Part shown: piece after piece, positions 44,054 to 55,874 of the stretch
Layout of the letters: each line of letters begins with the position of its first letter
Position numbering within the stretch: the stretch's first letter is position 1
Assembly: GCA_963786675.1 (NCBI GenBank)
Contig: CAWAZY010000006.1
Coordinates: 62,001-126,000, forward strand
DNA from: JAGVSR01 sp963786675
GTDB taxonomy: Bacteria > Pseudomonadota > Alphaproteobacteria > Rhizobiales > Hyphomicrobiaceae
Direction: 5' to 3'
Length of the DNA: 64,000 nt
Program-made: the position numbers and the translations under genes
The notes under the pieces: generated by a model
What the model was told of the DNA's origin: nothing
Seen by the model: only the letters and a program-made list of their open reading frames with translations
Databases searched by the model: none

Positions 44054-44584
44054 ATGACGATTGAACGCCCCATAACCGAGGCTCAGCCGCTGATTCTGCC
44101 CTACCGGGTCGGGGTCGGCGTCATGCTGGTCAATCGCAAGGGGCTCGTCTGGACCGGGCGCAGACAGCCTAAGTGGGCCGCATCAACCGGCAGCTACATC
44201 TGGCAGATGCCCCAAGGCGGACTGAAGCCGGACGAGGACCCCGAGGATGCCGCGCACCGCGAGCTGTTCGAGGAAACCGGCATCCGTGGCGCGGACCTGA
44301 TCGCGGAGTTGCCCCGGTGGCTCTGCTACGATCTGCCTCCGCATCTTCTGGGGGTCGCGCTCAAGGGACGCTACCGCGGTCAGAAGCAACGCTGGTTTGC
44401 CATGCGCTACTGGGGCGACGACTTCGATATTGATTTGCGGCCGTGTCACGGTCGAAAGGCCGAATTCGACCGGTGGCGCTGGCGCGCGCTGAGCGATCTG
44501 CCTGCCGAGACGATCGACTACCAGCGGCCGATGTATGAGGAAATTGTTCGGGTCCTGGGCCCGCACACCCAGCCCAGCCGCTGA
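44054..44584 (+). CDS. RNA pyrophosphohydrolase, Nudix family (second copy)
   Basis: This is a 176-residue paralogue of its neighbour. It starts MTIERPITEAQ at 44054 and has YRVGVGVMLVNRKGLVW, the Nudix box GGLKPDEDPEDAAHRE with LFEETGI, GRYRGQKQRWFAMRYWG and FDRWRWRALSDL. All Nudix metal-binding glutamates are kept, so both copies should be active. The two differ in the N-terminal loop (here PKWAASTGSYIW, absent in the other). A strong bidirectional terminator separates it from atpC. Confidence 0.92.
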   Translation: MTIERPITEAQPLILPYRVGVGVMLVNRKGLVWTGRRQPKWAASTGSYIWQMPQGGLKPDEDPEDAAHRELFEETGIRGADLIAELPRWLCYDLPPHLLGVALKGRYRGQKQRWFAMRYWGDDFDIDLRPCHGRKAEFDRWRWRALSDLPAETIDYQRPMYEEIVRVLGPHTQPSR

Positions 44585-44611
44585 ACATTCTGTTTAATGA
44601 CCGCACATGAT

Positions 44612-44637
44612 AAAGGCCGGGCGCGTACCCGGCCTTT
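44612..44637. terminator. Bidirectional terminator between rppH copy 2 and atpC
   Basis: GGCCGGG and CCCGGCC form a perfect stem flanked by A-tract and T-tract. It can therefore end transcripts from both sides. It lies 28 bp after the Nudix gene stop and 38 bp after the atpC stop. Confidence 0.88.
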
Positions 44638-44674
44638 TCCAATTTCAATGCTGCGCCTGCAGAACCGGACCGGC

Positions 44675-45073
44675 TTAAGCTGCCTTGCTGCCGATTGACC
44701 GCAAACGGTCCAGTGCCGTCTCGGCCATCATGCGCGCGTCATCATCCTTGGCCGCCGCAAGCTCAGCCTCGGCCGCGGCCAGCTCGCTCGAAATCCGCGC
44801 GCTGTCGGCCTCGGCAATGTCGAATGCCGTTTCAGCGAGAACCGTCACCGTATCTGCGGTCACTTCGGCAAAGCCCGATTTGACGAAGATCCGGCGCTTG
44901 CCCGTCGCGGTCGAGACATCGAGGACGCCCGGACGCAAAGCCGAAATCACCGGCGCATGTCCAGCGAACACCGTGAAGTCGCCTTCGATCCCAGGGACCA
45001 TTGCCTGCTCGGCATCCACCGAGAGCAGCACCCGTTCGGGGGAAACCAGTTCAAATTTGAAAGTGCCGGCCAT
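44675..45073 (-). CDS. atpC: ATP synthase F1 epsilon subunit
   Basis: This is the central-stalk subunit of the F1 motor, 132 residues. The beta-sandwich domain has FELVSPERVLLSVDAEQAM, VPGIEGDFTVFAGHAPVISA and LRPGVLDV with FVKSGFAEVTADTVTVLAE. A C-terminal helical part follows (AEAELAAAKDDDARM). It is the last gene of the atp operon and is separated from atpD by an extra small gene. Confidence 0.96.
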   Translation of the reverse strand: MAGTFKFELVSPERVLLSVDAEQAMVPGIEGDFTVFAGHAPVISALRPGVLDVSTATGKRRIFVKSGFAEVTADTVTVLAETAFDIAEADSARISSELAAAEAELAAAKDDDARMMAETALDRLRSIGSKAA

Positions 45074-45128
45074 ATCTCGTCTTCCTTGCGACTGTCGCTG
45101 GCTGCCGTCGAACGGCGGCCTAGCTCCG

Positions 45129-45389
45129 TCAGCTCAACTCTTCGTCGTCGCTGCCCGACTTGGCCCGGACTTCCTCGACCGTCTGCAGCTTGGTGCCGCA
45201 GAACGGGCAAAAGAAGACGGGATGGTCGATCATCCCCGGCTCTTCATCCTCCATCTCGATGAGACCCACCGACATGTAGAGAATGCCCCCGTCGCCGACG
45301 GTGATGAGCGGCTCGAAATCCGACCCGCTCATCGTTTCCTTCAGTTCCGCGCAACAGCTGCCGAACGTGGTGTTGCCGTCTCCGGACAT
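45129..45389 (-). CDS. Small zinc-ribbon-like protein encoded inside the atp operon
   Basis: This is an 86-residue acidic protein, started at the ATG at 45389 because GAAGGAAAG lies just upstream; a start at 45425 would add MCGCHVWNEGKT. It has adjacent C12 and C13 near the N-terminus (FGSCCAEL) and a CPFCG knuckle at C61-C64, enough for one metal site. The segment EPLITVGDGGILYMSVGLIE is well-formed beta structure. It lies 55 bp from both atpD and atpC, on the same strand. I do not recognise a named family. Its position suggests co-expression with F1 rather than proof of a role in ATP synthase. Confidence 0.72.
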   Translation of the reverse strand: MSGDGNTTFGSCCAELKETMSGSDFEPLITVGDGGILYMSVGLIEMEDEEPGMIDHPVFFCPFCGTKLQTVEEVRAKSGSDDEELS

Positions 45390-45443
45390 CGTCTTTCCTT
45401 CATTCCACACGTGGCAACCGCACAACTTACAGAGCGGATCGGA

Positions 45444-46878
<1,435 letters not shown>

Positions 46879-46905
46879 TGCTCGTTTCCTCGTTCCTTAA
46901 ATCCG

Positions 46906-47793
46906 TCAGAGCGCTTCGGCGCCCGAAATGATCTCGATGAGTTCCTTGGTGATGTTCGCCTGGCGCTGACGGTTGTACTTGATCGTCAGCTTGTTGATCA
47001 TGTCACCAGCGTTGCGCGTCGCACTGTCCATGGCGCTCATTCGGGCGCCCTGCTCCGATGCGGCATTCTCAAGCAGGCCCCGGAAGATCTGGGTTGAGAT
47101 GTTGCGCGACAGGAGCGCGGCGAGAATGGCGTCCTCGTCGGGCTCGAATTCGTAGATCGCCTGCGCGCCGGCTGCCTTTTTGTCGTCCGCCGCCACATCG
47201 GGCAGGCGGGCCGGGATCAGCTGAAGAGCCGTCGGCTTCTGCGCGATGACCGACTTGAACTCCGAGAAGTACATGGTCGCCACGTCGAAATCGCCGGCCT
47301 CGTACATGGCCAGCAAGCGGTCGGCGACATCCTCGGCATGTTTGTAGCCGATCTGGCGCACACCTTGATGATCCCGCCGCTCGACGATGTAGGCGCCCAG
47401 ATCCCGGCGCAGGTTGTCGGCACCCTTGCGGCCGACGGTCATGATCTTGACCGTCTTGCCCTGCGCCATGAGCCGCTGCGCGTCGCCGCGTGCCAGCTTG
47501 GCGATGTTGGAATTGAAACCGCCGCACAAGCCGCGTTCCGCCGTCATGACGACCAGGAGATGCACCTGATCCTTGCCGGTCCCGACAAGCAAGGGCGACG
47601 CGTTATCACGCGAGGCATTGCCGCCGAGATTGGCAAGGATCTTGTCCATCCGCTCGGCATACGGCCGCGCGGCGGTGGCTGCTTCCTGTGCACGGCGCAA
47701 CTTCGCCGCGGCCACCATCTGCATGGCCTTGGTGATCTTGCGCGTCGCTTTAACGGAGGCGATGCGGTTTCTGAGATCTTTTAAGCTCGGCAT
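46906..47793 (-). CDS. atpG: ATP synthase F1 gamma subunit
   Basis: This is the rotating central shaft of F1, 295 residues. The N-terminal helix has SLKDLRNRIASVKATRKITK and AMQMVAAAKLRRAQ. The Rossmann-like middle begins VMTAERGLCGGFNSNIAK, and the C-terminal helix has EQGARMSAMDSATRNAGDMI with the following LTIKYNRQRQANITKE. It lies 27 bp upstream of atpD and 25 bp downstream of atpA in the same operon. Confidence 0.97.
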   Translation of the reverse strand: MPSLKDLRNRIASVKATRKITKAMQMVAAAKLRRAQEAATAARPYAERMDKILANLGGNASRDNASPLLVGTGKDQVHLLVVMTAERGLCGGFNSNIAKLARGDAQRLMAQGKTVKIMTVGRKGADNLRRDLGAYIVERRDHQGVRQIGYKHAEDVADRLLAMYEAGDFDVATMYFSEFKSVIAQKPTALQLIPARLPDVAADDKKAAGAQAIYEFEPDEDAILAALLSRNISTQIFRGLLENAASEQGARMSAMDSATRNAGDMINKLTIKYNRQRQANITKELIEIISGAEAL

Positions 47794-47818
47794 GGAGCCG
47801 TCTCCTTAGCGCGAGCGC

Positions 47819-49348
<1,530 letters not shown>

Positions 49349-49482
49349 TTGCCTCGACCTCTTGCCTTCGCGTTTATCCCTGGAGCGGTCCCTGGCCTTT
49401 CAATGGCCCGGTGCACTCTCGTTTCAAAGTGTGCGAAAGCCCGGCACCGCTCATCGCGACGGCCGGGCCTCGGAGTGTTCGT

Positions 49483-50043
49483 CTACTGACCGCCCCGGAG
49501 GGCAAACTTCATCGATTCCAGTTTGGTCTTCAGCGAGCTGTCCACCATGCGGCTGCCTAGCTTCACGATAAGACCGCCGAGTATCGACGGATCGACTTTC
49601 TGAGCGAGCGTTACGTCCTTGCCGACCGAGGCCTTGAGGGCGCTGCGCAGTTCGGCCACGTGCGCATCCGACAGCGGAGCAGCCGTCACGACATGGGCCA
49701 CAACCTCGCCGCGCTCACGCGCAGCCAAGGCGCGGAACGCCGCAACGACGTCGGTCGCGGCAAACAAGCGGCGATTGCGCGCCAGGAGCTTGAAGAAATT
49801 GGTGGCGGTCGCACCCAGGCCAGCCTTGGCAAACACCGCGCCGATCGCCTTTTCCTGATCGTCCGACGCGATCACGGGGCTGCGGATCATCTGAGCGAAA
49901 TCCTTGCTCTCGCCGACCAGGGCAGAAAACTTCGCCAAGTCCGCTTCGACGTCAGCAATTGCACCCTGTTCGCTAGCAAATTCGTACAACGCGGAGGCGT
50001 ACCTGCCCGCGACACCCGCCATCAGAGGTTCGTCTGTTGCCAC
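49483..50043 (-). CDS. atpH: ATP synthase F1 delta subunit
   Basis: This subunit links F1 to the peripheral stalk. It has 186 residues, with GVAGRYASALYEFASEQGA at the N-terminus, a six-helix domain, FFKLLARNRRLFA, and the C-terminal signature DPSILGGLIVKLGSRMVDSS. It is the first gene of the operon; the F0 genes are not in this window, as usual for alphaproteobacteria, where they form a separate cluster. Confidence 0.95.
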   Translation of the reverse strand: MATDEPLMAGVAGRYASALYEFASEQGAIADVEADLAKFSALVGESKDFAQMIRSPVIASDDQEKAIGAVFAKAGLGATATNFFKLLARNRRLFAATDVVAAFRALAARERGEVVAHVVTAAPLSDAHVAELRSALKASVGKDVTLAQKVDPSILGGLIVKLGSRMVDSSLKTKLESMKFALRGGQ

Positions 50044-50504
50044 GTCGAGCGCTCTCGTGCGTTGACAGGGAACAACGCGTGCTCGCGAATGAGCCGGATC
50101 GTCCCGGATTACGGAGAATTTTCATCGCGAAAGGCAGGCGCGAAATCGCAGTCCCCGCGCAGCCCCCTCTTGCAATGCGCGCTCCGTGTAACATGGGCCT
50201 TCCGCCGCATCAACCGCCGCCTTCGCGCACGAATGACGCACGCGCACGCTGTTGAAGGGGGTGCAGCTGGCACGGATTTTCTCCGGTCATGGCCATGCGG
50301 CGCGGCTCGCACCGCATGGCCCGCACCGGGTGGCCGGCGCGCGCGTCCGCGCACCCGTTTGCCATCGGTAGGCAGAGCCCATCGGCCGGGACCCAACCCC
50401 ATGGGCCAAAGCAACGGATCCCTAGCGTCGCGCGGGTCAGACAGGCCACCGGTCAAGGCAGCCCTGGATCGGGGTCCTCACAAGGACGTTCTTCAACCTT
50501 AACA

Positions 50505-50523
50505 ATTATGTAAGCTTCATAAT
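50505..50523. promoter_or_regulatory. AT-rich palindrome and possible promoter in the atpH upstream gap
   Basis: ATTATG and CATAAT flank TAAGCTT in an otherwise GC-rich gap of 518 bases (50044-50561) that contains no other gene. TTAACA just upstream and the overlapping TAATAC could act as a plus-strand promoter with a short 15-base spacer for the gene at 50562. The dyad could be an operator acting on it. The atp operon promoter should also lie in this gap, but I could not pick one out. Confidence 0.4.
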
Positions 50524-50561
50524 ACAACCTATCCGTGTATTCGGAGCAAGAGCTTTTTGTC

Positions 50562-50978
50562 ATGACCATGTCCGATCAACGCCCCGAACCGGTGACCAAG
50601 AGCGGCAGTCCTCAATTCCAACGTTTTATCCGCGCCCTACCGCCAGACGTTGTGCACGCCCTGACACCGGCCCAGCTTGACGCCATGGCGGAGGCCCTGA
50701 AACCGGACAAGGCGGCCCATTGGATCGACTTCCGGGCCAGTGTGCCCTTGCCCGTAATGGGGTTTTACGTCGTGCTGCTGGCCGGGAAAGAACGGCGCAA
50801 ACGCGCCCGCTTGGCTGCCGAGGGTCAAGTCGGCCTGAAATCCGCGCTGATGCTCGGCAGTATCTTGGCGGGTATCGCTTTGGTGAGCACGCTTGTGGCT
50901 GTTCTGGGGCTTCACCTGTTGCGCCATACGATCGGGCCGGGGTTGCTTCCCGTCCAGATGTTCGTCCAACCGGGCTAG
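50562..50978 (+). CDS. Small membrane protein of unknown function
   Basis: This is a 138-residue protein from the ATG at 50562 (an ATG at 50568 is equally possible; no good ribosome-binding site). The N-terminal half is soluble (FQRFIRALPPDVVHALTPAQ and a WIDFRAS stretch). There are then two hydrophobic segments (VPLPVMGFYVVLLAG; LMLGSILAGIALVSTLVAVL) separated by a basic loop KERRKRARLAAEG. I recall similar unnamed proteins in alphaproteobacteria. It is divergent from the atp operon and convergent with priA, 38 bp apart. Confidence 0.7.
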   Translation: MTMSDQRPEPVTKSGSPQFQRFIRALPPDVVHALTPAQLDAMAEALKPDKAAHWIDFRASVPLPVMGFYVVLLAGKERRKRARLAAEGQVGLKSALMLGSILAGIALVSTLVAVLGLHLLRHTIGPGLLPVQMFVQPG

Positions 50979-51016
50979 GCGCCGAAAGCAATCGTCAGGA
51001 TTGGAGAGACCCAGCA

Positions 51017-53243
51017 TCATAAGAAGCTGTAGGGATCCACGTCGATCGAGAGACGCAGGTCGCCCTTGGGTTCTGGGATCGCATCGATCCAGGCGCGCAG
51101 ATAGCCCTGGATATCCGCCTCGCGCGGCGCCTTGACCAGAAGCCGCCAGCGATGACGCCCCCGCACCACGAAGATCGGCGCCTCCGCGGGCCCAAGAACA
51201 CTGATGCGTTCCGACATCGGCGCACGCCGCGCCACCTCGCGCGCGTACCGCTCGGCCAGTTCCTTTTCGCGCGCAGAGATGATCAACGCCGCCAGCCGGC
51301 CGAACGGCGGTAGCAACCCGCGTTGGCGCATCTCGATTTCGCGCGTCAAGAAATTCTTCGCGGTCACCCGACAGGATCGCCTGCATCACGGGATGATCGG
51401 CCAGATGCGTCTGGATCAAACCGCGGCCTTCCGCGAAGGCGCGGCCCGCGCGGCCCGTCACCTGATGCAGAAGTTGAAACGTGCGCTCGCCCGCGCGCGG
51501 ATCGGCCCCCATCGCCAGACCTAGATCGCCATCGACGACGCCGACGAGCGTCAGGTTGGGAAAGTGGTGTCCCTTGGCGACGATCTGGGTGCCAATAATG
51601 ATATCCGTCTCGCCGGCTTCAATACGGTGGATCGCGGCGCGCATCTCGGTCAGGCCAGGAATGAGATCGGACGACAAGAGCGCCACACGCGCTTCCGGAA
51701 AGCGCTCCGAAACTTCTTCCGCGACGCGTTCAACACCGGGCCCGCAGGCAACGAGCGCATCGGGCTCACCGCACTTCGGGCAAGCTTCGGGCGTCGGCAT
51801 GGAGAACCCGCAGTGATGGCAGTTGAGCCGTTTGCGGAAGCGATGCTCGACGAGCCAGGCGGTGCATTGCGGACACTCGAACCGATGACCGCATTTGCGG
51901 CACAGCGTCAGCGGTGCGTAGCCGCGACGGTTCAAGAACAGCAGCGATTGCTGGCCTTTTGCCATGGTCTCCGCGATGGCGGAGACCAGCCGCGGGGCAA
52001 GCCAGCGGCCCTTCTCGGGCATATCTTTGCGCAGATCGATGGCCGATAGCTCGGGCAGTTCCGCGCCCGAGAAGCGACCGGGGATGACGAGGTGCCGGTA
52101 GCGCCCGTGCCGCGCATTGACGTGGCTCTCGATCGACGGCGTGGCGGAGGCGAGCACGACGGGAAACGCGCCGAGACTGCCGCGCACGACGCTCATGTCG
52201 CGGGCCTGGTAATGGACGCGATCGTCCTGCTTGTAGCCGGCATCATGTTCTTCATCGACGATGATCAGTCCGAGATCGGCGAAGGGCAGGAACAAGGCCG
52301 AGCGCGCGCCGACCACCACCCGGACTTCGCCGGTCGCCGCCGCACACCAGATGCGCCCGCGCTCCGGTCCCGACAGCGCCGAATGCCACTCGGCCGGCGG
52401 TGCTCCGAACCGGCGATGGAAGCGTTCCATGAACTGCGAGGTCAGCGCGATTTCCGGCAGCATGATGAGCGCCTGCCGGCCCGCCTCCAGCGTCCGCGCC
52501 ACGGCTTCGAAATAGACCTCCGTTTTGCCCGATCCCGTCACACCGTCGAGGAGCGTCACGGAGAAGTTGCCGCCGTCGACCGCCGCGCGAAGCGCATGCA
52601 CGGCCTGTTCCTGATCCGGCGAGAACTCCGTTGTGTGATGTCCGGGATCTGGCGGCGCAAAGCTCTTCGGTGGGATGGCGACTTCAACGAGATTGCCCGA
52701 CTGAACCAGCCCATCGATAACGCCCGTCGAGCAGGCGGCGAGCTCCGCGAGCGCGGACTTGGCGCGGATGAGACCGTCAGCCGCCAGCTCCAGCGCGCGC
52801 GACCGCGCCGGGGTCATGCGGGCAGGCGGCGGCGCATCCGCGACGGCGCGCACGCCGGTTCGCAGGCGCGGCGGTTCGAAGGCCGCCGGCGCGCTCATCA
52901 TCATGCGCACGACCATGCCGAGCGGCGCCAGCGTGTACTTGGCGACCCATTCGGCAAAGCGCAGCGACACGATCGGCAGCACCGGCACATCGAGCCGCTC
53001 GGAGACCGCTTTGAGCTTCTTGGGATCGACGGGCTTCGCTTCCCCGCCCAGTGGCCGGTCCCAGACGACGCCGATCCGGGTTTGCGGCCCGAACGGCACC
53101 AGGACAAAGGTCCCCGGTTCCAGCAGCAGTCCCGGAGGCACCAGATAATCGTAGGTTTGATCCAAGGCGACCGGCATCAGGACGGGCACGCGGCCTTCCG
53201 CCGCTGTGCCGCCAGTTGCCATGCCATCGAGCAGACTATCCAA
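51017..53243 (-). CDS. priA: Primosomal replication protein N' (PriA helicase), broken by one extra base near 51352
   Basis: PriA restarts stalled replication forks by loading the replicative helicase. The protein is 741 residues once corrected. It has an N-terminal DNA-binding domain (VALDQTYDYLVP), Walker A DGVTGSGKTEVYF, DEEH box IIVDEEHDAGYK, and the zinc-binding block with eight cysteines (CRKCGHRFECPQC, NCHHCGF, CPKCGEP). TGRAGRAFAEGRGLIQT follows. At AAA 51351-51353 one base is extra; removing it joins DREEFL to TREIEMRQRGLLPPFGRL and the normal C-terminus at 51017. Uncorrected, the frame wanders on to 50637. The start may be the ATG at 53222. Confidence 0.93.
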
Positions 53244-53345
53244 ACCCGGTCCCTAGAGGTTAGAAGCTACGCGAATTCAAATTACGCCTGAAGCGCCCGG
53301 TAGGCCGCCGCTCGACAGGCCCTATCACGCAAGGAGCCCAGACCC

Positions 53346-54002
53346 ATGAAGTTCTTCGTCGATACCGCCGACGTTGGCGAGATCAAAGACCTGGCCGCGA
53401 CCGGACTTCTCGACGGCGTGACGACCAACCCCTCGCTGATTGCCAAAAGCGGCCGCGATTTCAAGGAAACGATCGCCGAGATTTGCGCCATCGTGACCGG
53501 TCCCGTTTCAGCGGAAGTCGCCGCAACCGACTACGACGGCATGATGAAAGAGGCTCGCGTCCTCACCAAGATCGCCAAGAATGTCACCATCAAGGTGCCG
53601 TTGACGCTGGACGGCTTGAAGGCCTGCAAAACGCTGACATCCGAAGGCACGATGGTCAACGTGACGCTGTGTTTCTCCGCCAATCAGGCCCTGCTCGCCG
53701 CCAAGGCCGGGGCCACGTTCGTCTCGCCCTTCATCGGCCGCCTCGATGATATCGGTCTGAACGGCATGGACCTCATCCGCGAAATCCGCACCATCTACGA
53801 TAATTACCAGGACCTCTCGACGGACATTCTTGCCGCCTCCATCCGCACGGTCAATCACGTCAAGGAAGCCGCCCTCATCGGCGCCGATGTCGCGACCATC
53901 CCGCCCGCGACCTTGAAGGCCCTGGTCAAGCATCCGCTGACCGACGCGGGCCTCGCCCAGTTCATTGCCGACTGGAAAAAAACAGGGCAGTCGATCGTTT
54001 AA
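53346..54002 (+). CDS. fsa: Transaldolase / fructose-6-phosphate aldolase-like
   Basis: This is a small TIM-barrel aldolase of 218 residues in the FSA/TalC group. It has MKFFVDTADVGEIKDL, GVTTNPSLIAK, the Schiff-base lysine in VTIKVPLTLDGLKA (about residue 84), and SPFIGRLDDIG. The subgroup includes both true transaldolases and fructose-6-phosphate aldolases, and the sequence alone does not separate them. It lies between priA (divergent, 102 bp) and the HU gene, a neighbourhood also seen in other alphaproteobacteria. A bidirectional terminator follows. Confidence 0.93.
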   Translation: MKFFVDTADVGEIKDLAATGLLDGVTTNPSLIAKSGRDFKETIAEICAIVTGPVSAEVAATDYDGMMKEARVLTKIAKNVTIKVPLTLDGLKACKTLTSEGTMVNVTLCFSANQALLAAKAGATFVSPFIGRLDDIGLNGMDLIREIRTIYDNYQDLSTDILAASIRTVNHVKEAALIGADVATIPPATLKALVKHPLTDAGLAQFIADWKKTGQSIV

Positions 54003-54045
54003 GCGAAACTCGCCTGCCGATCCTGCCCCGTTTACGTTCGATATG

Positions 54046-54074
54046 AAAAAGGCCCGCTTTCGCGGGCCTTTTTT
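54046..54074. terminator. Bidirectional terminator between fsa and the HU gene
   Basis: AAAAAGGCCCGC and GCGGGCCTTTTTT form a perfect stem with a TTTC loop. It has A and T tracts on both sides and serves both convergent genes. Confidence 0.93.
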
Positions 54075-54078
54075 GCAC

Positions 54079-54381
54079 TCAGACGGCTTCCTTGAGTTCC
54101 TTGGCGGCGCGGAACGCCACCTTCTTGGAAGCCTTGATCTTGATCTGCTCGCCCGTTGCCGGATTGCGGCCCATGCGTGCCGGACGCTTGCGCACCTGCA
54201 GAACGCCAAGTCCGCCGATGCGGATCCGGTCGCCCTTCTTCAGATGCTTGGTGATCATCGCGACGAGGTCTTCAAGAAGGGCCTGTGAAGCCTTCTTGGA
54301 CATCTCGTGATTTTCAGCCAGCGCCGCGCTAAGCTGGCGGAGCGTGACAGTATTCGGTTTCGCCGCAACTGCTTTAGCCAT
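54079..54381 (-). CDS. HU family DNA-binding protein
   Basis: This is a 100-residue histone-like protein that bends DNA as a dimer. It has LEDLVAMITKHLKKGDRIR, the GGLGVLQVRKRPARMGRNPA arm and TGEQIKIKASKKVAFRAAKE. The arm is that of an HU/IHF protein, with the RNPATGE proline that inserts into DNA. The N-terminus (MAKAVAAKPNTVTLRQLSAA) is about 10 residues longer than E. coli HU. I chose the ATG at 54381 with GAGGGA upstream. It is monocistronic with a strong terminator. Confidence 0.92.
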   Translation of the reverse strand: MAKAVAAKPNTVTLRQLSAALAENHEMSKKASQALLEDLVAMITKHLKKGDRIRIGGLGVLQVRKRPARMGRNPATGEQIKIKASKKVAFRAAKELKEAV

Positions 54382-54634
54382 TCTCGTAAGTCCCTCAAGA
54401 GAATCAGATGACGGGCGAACCATACACCACAACTGAGGATGCAACGCCGAGTACGCGAATTTCCTCGCGAATTTGCCGTTGCACTTGAAGTCGGGTCACG
54501 CATGCACAAGCAACGGCCTAGGGGCCGTCAACCGGTTCGCCGGTGCCGCCAAAGTACTTGCGTCGCGGGCTTTTGCAACGGCCAATCCGCGCCAAAGATG
54601 CAAAAAACCCCCTAAAACTGCGGATTTTTGGCTC

Positions 54635-55705
54635 CTAGGCCACAGCTGCACCCTGCTTGAGGCTCGGATAATCCGTATATCCGTGCGGTCCCTGGGCATA
54701 AAACGTCGATGGATCAGGCGTATTCAGAGCCTCGTCGTCAGCAAACCGGCGCGGAAGATCCGGGTTGGCGATGAAGAGCTGGCCGAACGCCACGGCATCG
54801 GCATCGCCCCGATCGAGGAGCGCCTGGGCACTCTCGGCAGTGAACTTCTCGTTGGCGATGTAAGCGCCGCCGAAGGCCTTCTTCAGGGCCGGCCCGATGC
54901 TGTCCTCGCCCAAGGCTTCGCGTGCGCAGATAAACGCGAGGCCGCGCTTGCCTGCTTCGCGCGCCACATAGCCGAACGTGGCGAGTGGATCACTGTCCCC
55001 CATGTCATGCGCATCGCAGCGCGGCGCCAGATGCAGCCCGACACGTGACGCGCCCCAAATGCCAGTCACCGCGTCGACGACCTCAAGCATCAGACGCGCG
55101 CGATTTTGCAAACTGCCGCCGTAGTCGTCGGTACGCAGGTTGGTCGTATCTTGCAGGAACTGGTCGAGCAGGTAGCCATTGGCGCCGTGGATCTCCACAC
55201 CGTCGAACCCCGCCCGCTTGGCATTTTCCGCTCCAAGCCGGTAGGCGGCGATGATGCCCGGGATCTCATCACGTTCGAGCGCACGCGGCGTTACGAATTC
55301 CTTTTTCGGCCGCACCAGCGAAACTGTTCCCGCGGGTCGCACCGCGCTCGGCGCAACAGGCAGCGCGCCGTCGAGATACAATGGATCGGATACGCGCCCG
55401 ACATGCCAGAGCTGCAGAAAAATGCGGCCGCCTGCCTGGTGCACGGCATCGGTGATCGCCGCCCAGCCCCGCACCTGCGCATCCGACCAGATGCCCGGCG
55501 TATCGGGATAGCCGACACCCATGGGATCGACCGACGTCGCTTCGCTCAAAATGAGACCAGCCGACGCACGTTGAACGTAGTACTCGCGCATCAGGTCGTT
55601 GGGCACGCGGCCTTCGCTGGCCCGGCATCGGGTCAGAGGGGCCATGATGATCCGATTGGGCAAGCGGAGATCACCGACTGTTATCGGATCGTGCAGATTG
55701 GGCAT
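54635..55705 (-). CDS. Alkene reductase, Old Yellow Enzyme family
   Basis: This FMN enzyme reduces activated C=C bonds of enals, enones or nitro compounds with NAD(P)H, like NemA. It has 356 residues from the ATG at 55705 (AGGAAGA upstream). The substrate-anion His/Asn pair lies in GVEIHGANGYLLDQFLQ, and the FMN-phosphate region in RTDDYGGSLQNRAR. The N-terminus has LRLPNRIIMAPLTRCRA, and the C-terminus the usual YPSLKQ-type end. It lies about 250 bp downstream of HU on the same strand with its own signals. The natural substrate is unknown. Confidence 0.93.
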   Translation of the reverse strand: MPNLHDPITVGDLRLPNRIIMAPLTRCRASEGRVPNDLMREYYVQRASAGLILSEATSVDPMGVGYPDTPGIWSDAQVRGWAAITDAVHQAGGRIFLQLWHVGRVSDPLYLDGALPVAPSAVRPAGTVSLVRPKKEFVTPRALERDEIPGIIAAYRLGAENAKRAGFDGVEIHGANGYLLDQFLQDTTNLRTDDYGGSLQNRARLMLEVVDAVTGIWGASRVGLHLAPRCDAHDMGDSDPLATFGYVAREAGKRGLAFICAREALGEDSIGPALKKAFGGAYIANEKFTAESAQALLDRGDADAVAFGQLFIANPDLPRRFADDEALNTPDPSTFYAQGPHGYTDYPSLKQGAAVA

Positions 55706-55874
55706 GGGGGGTGTCTTCCTAAGAAATGTGGAGCCAGCGGACATAAGGGGATGGCAGAGACGCAACGCAAGATCACCTCTTAACGTTTCATTAACCACTG
55801 CCGGGCGACGTTTTGTCGTCGGGCGGCAGCAGTGATCCGCACCACCCCTGAACCCCTCAAAAATTGAGCCAGCC

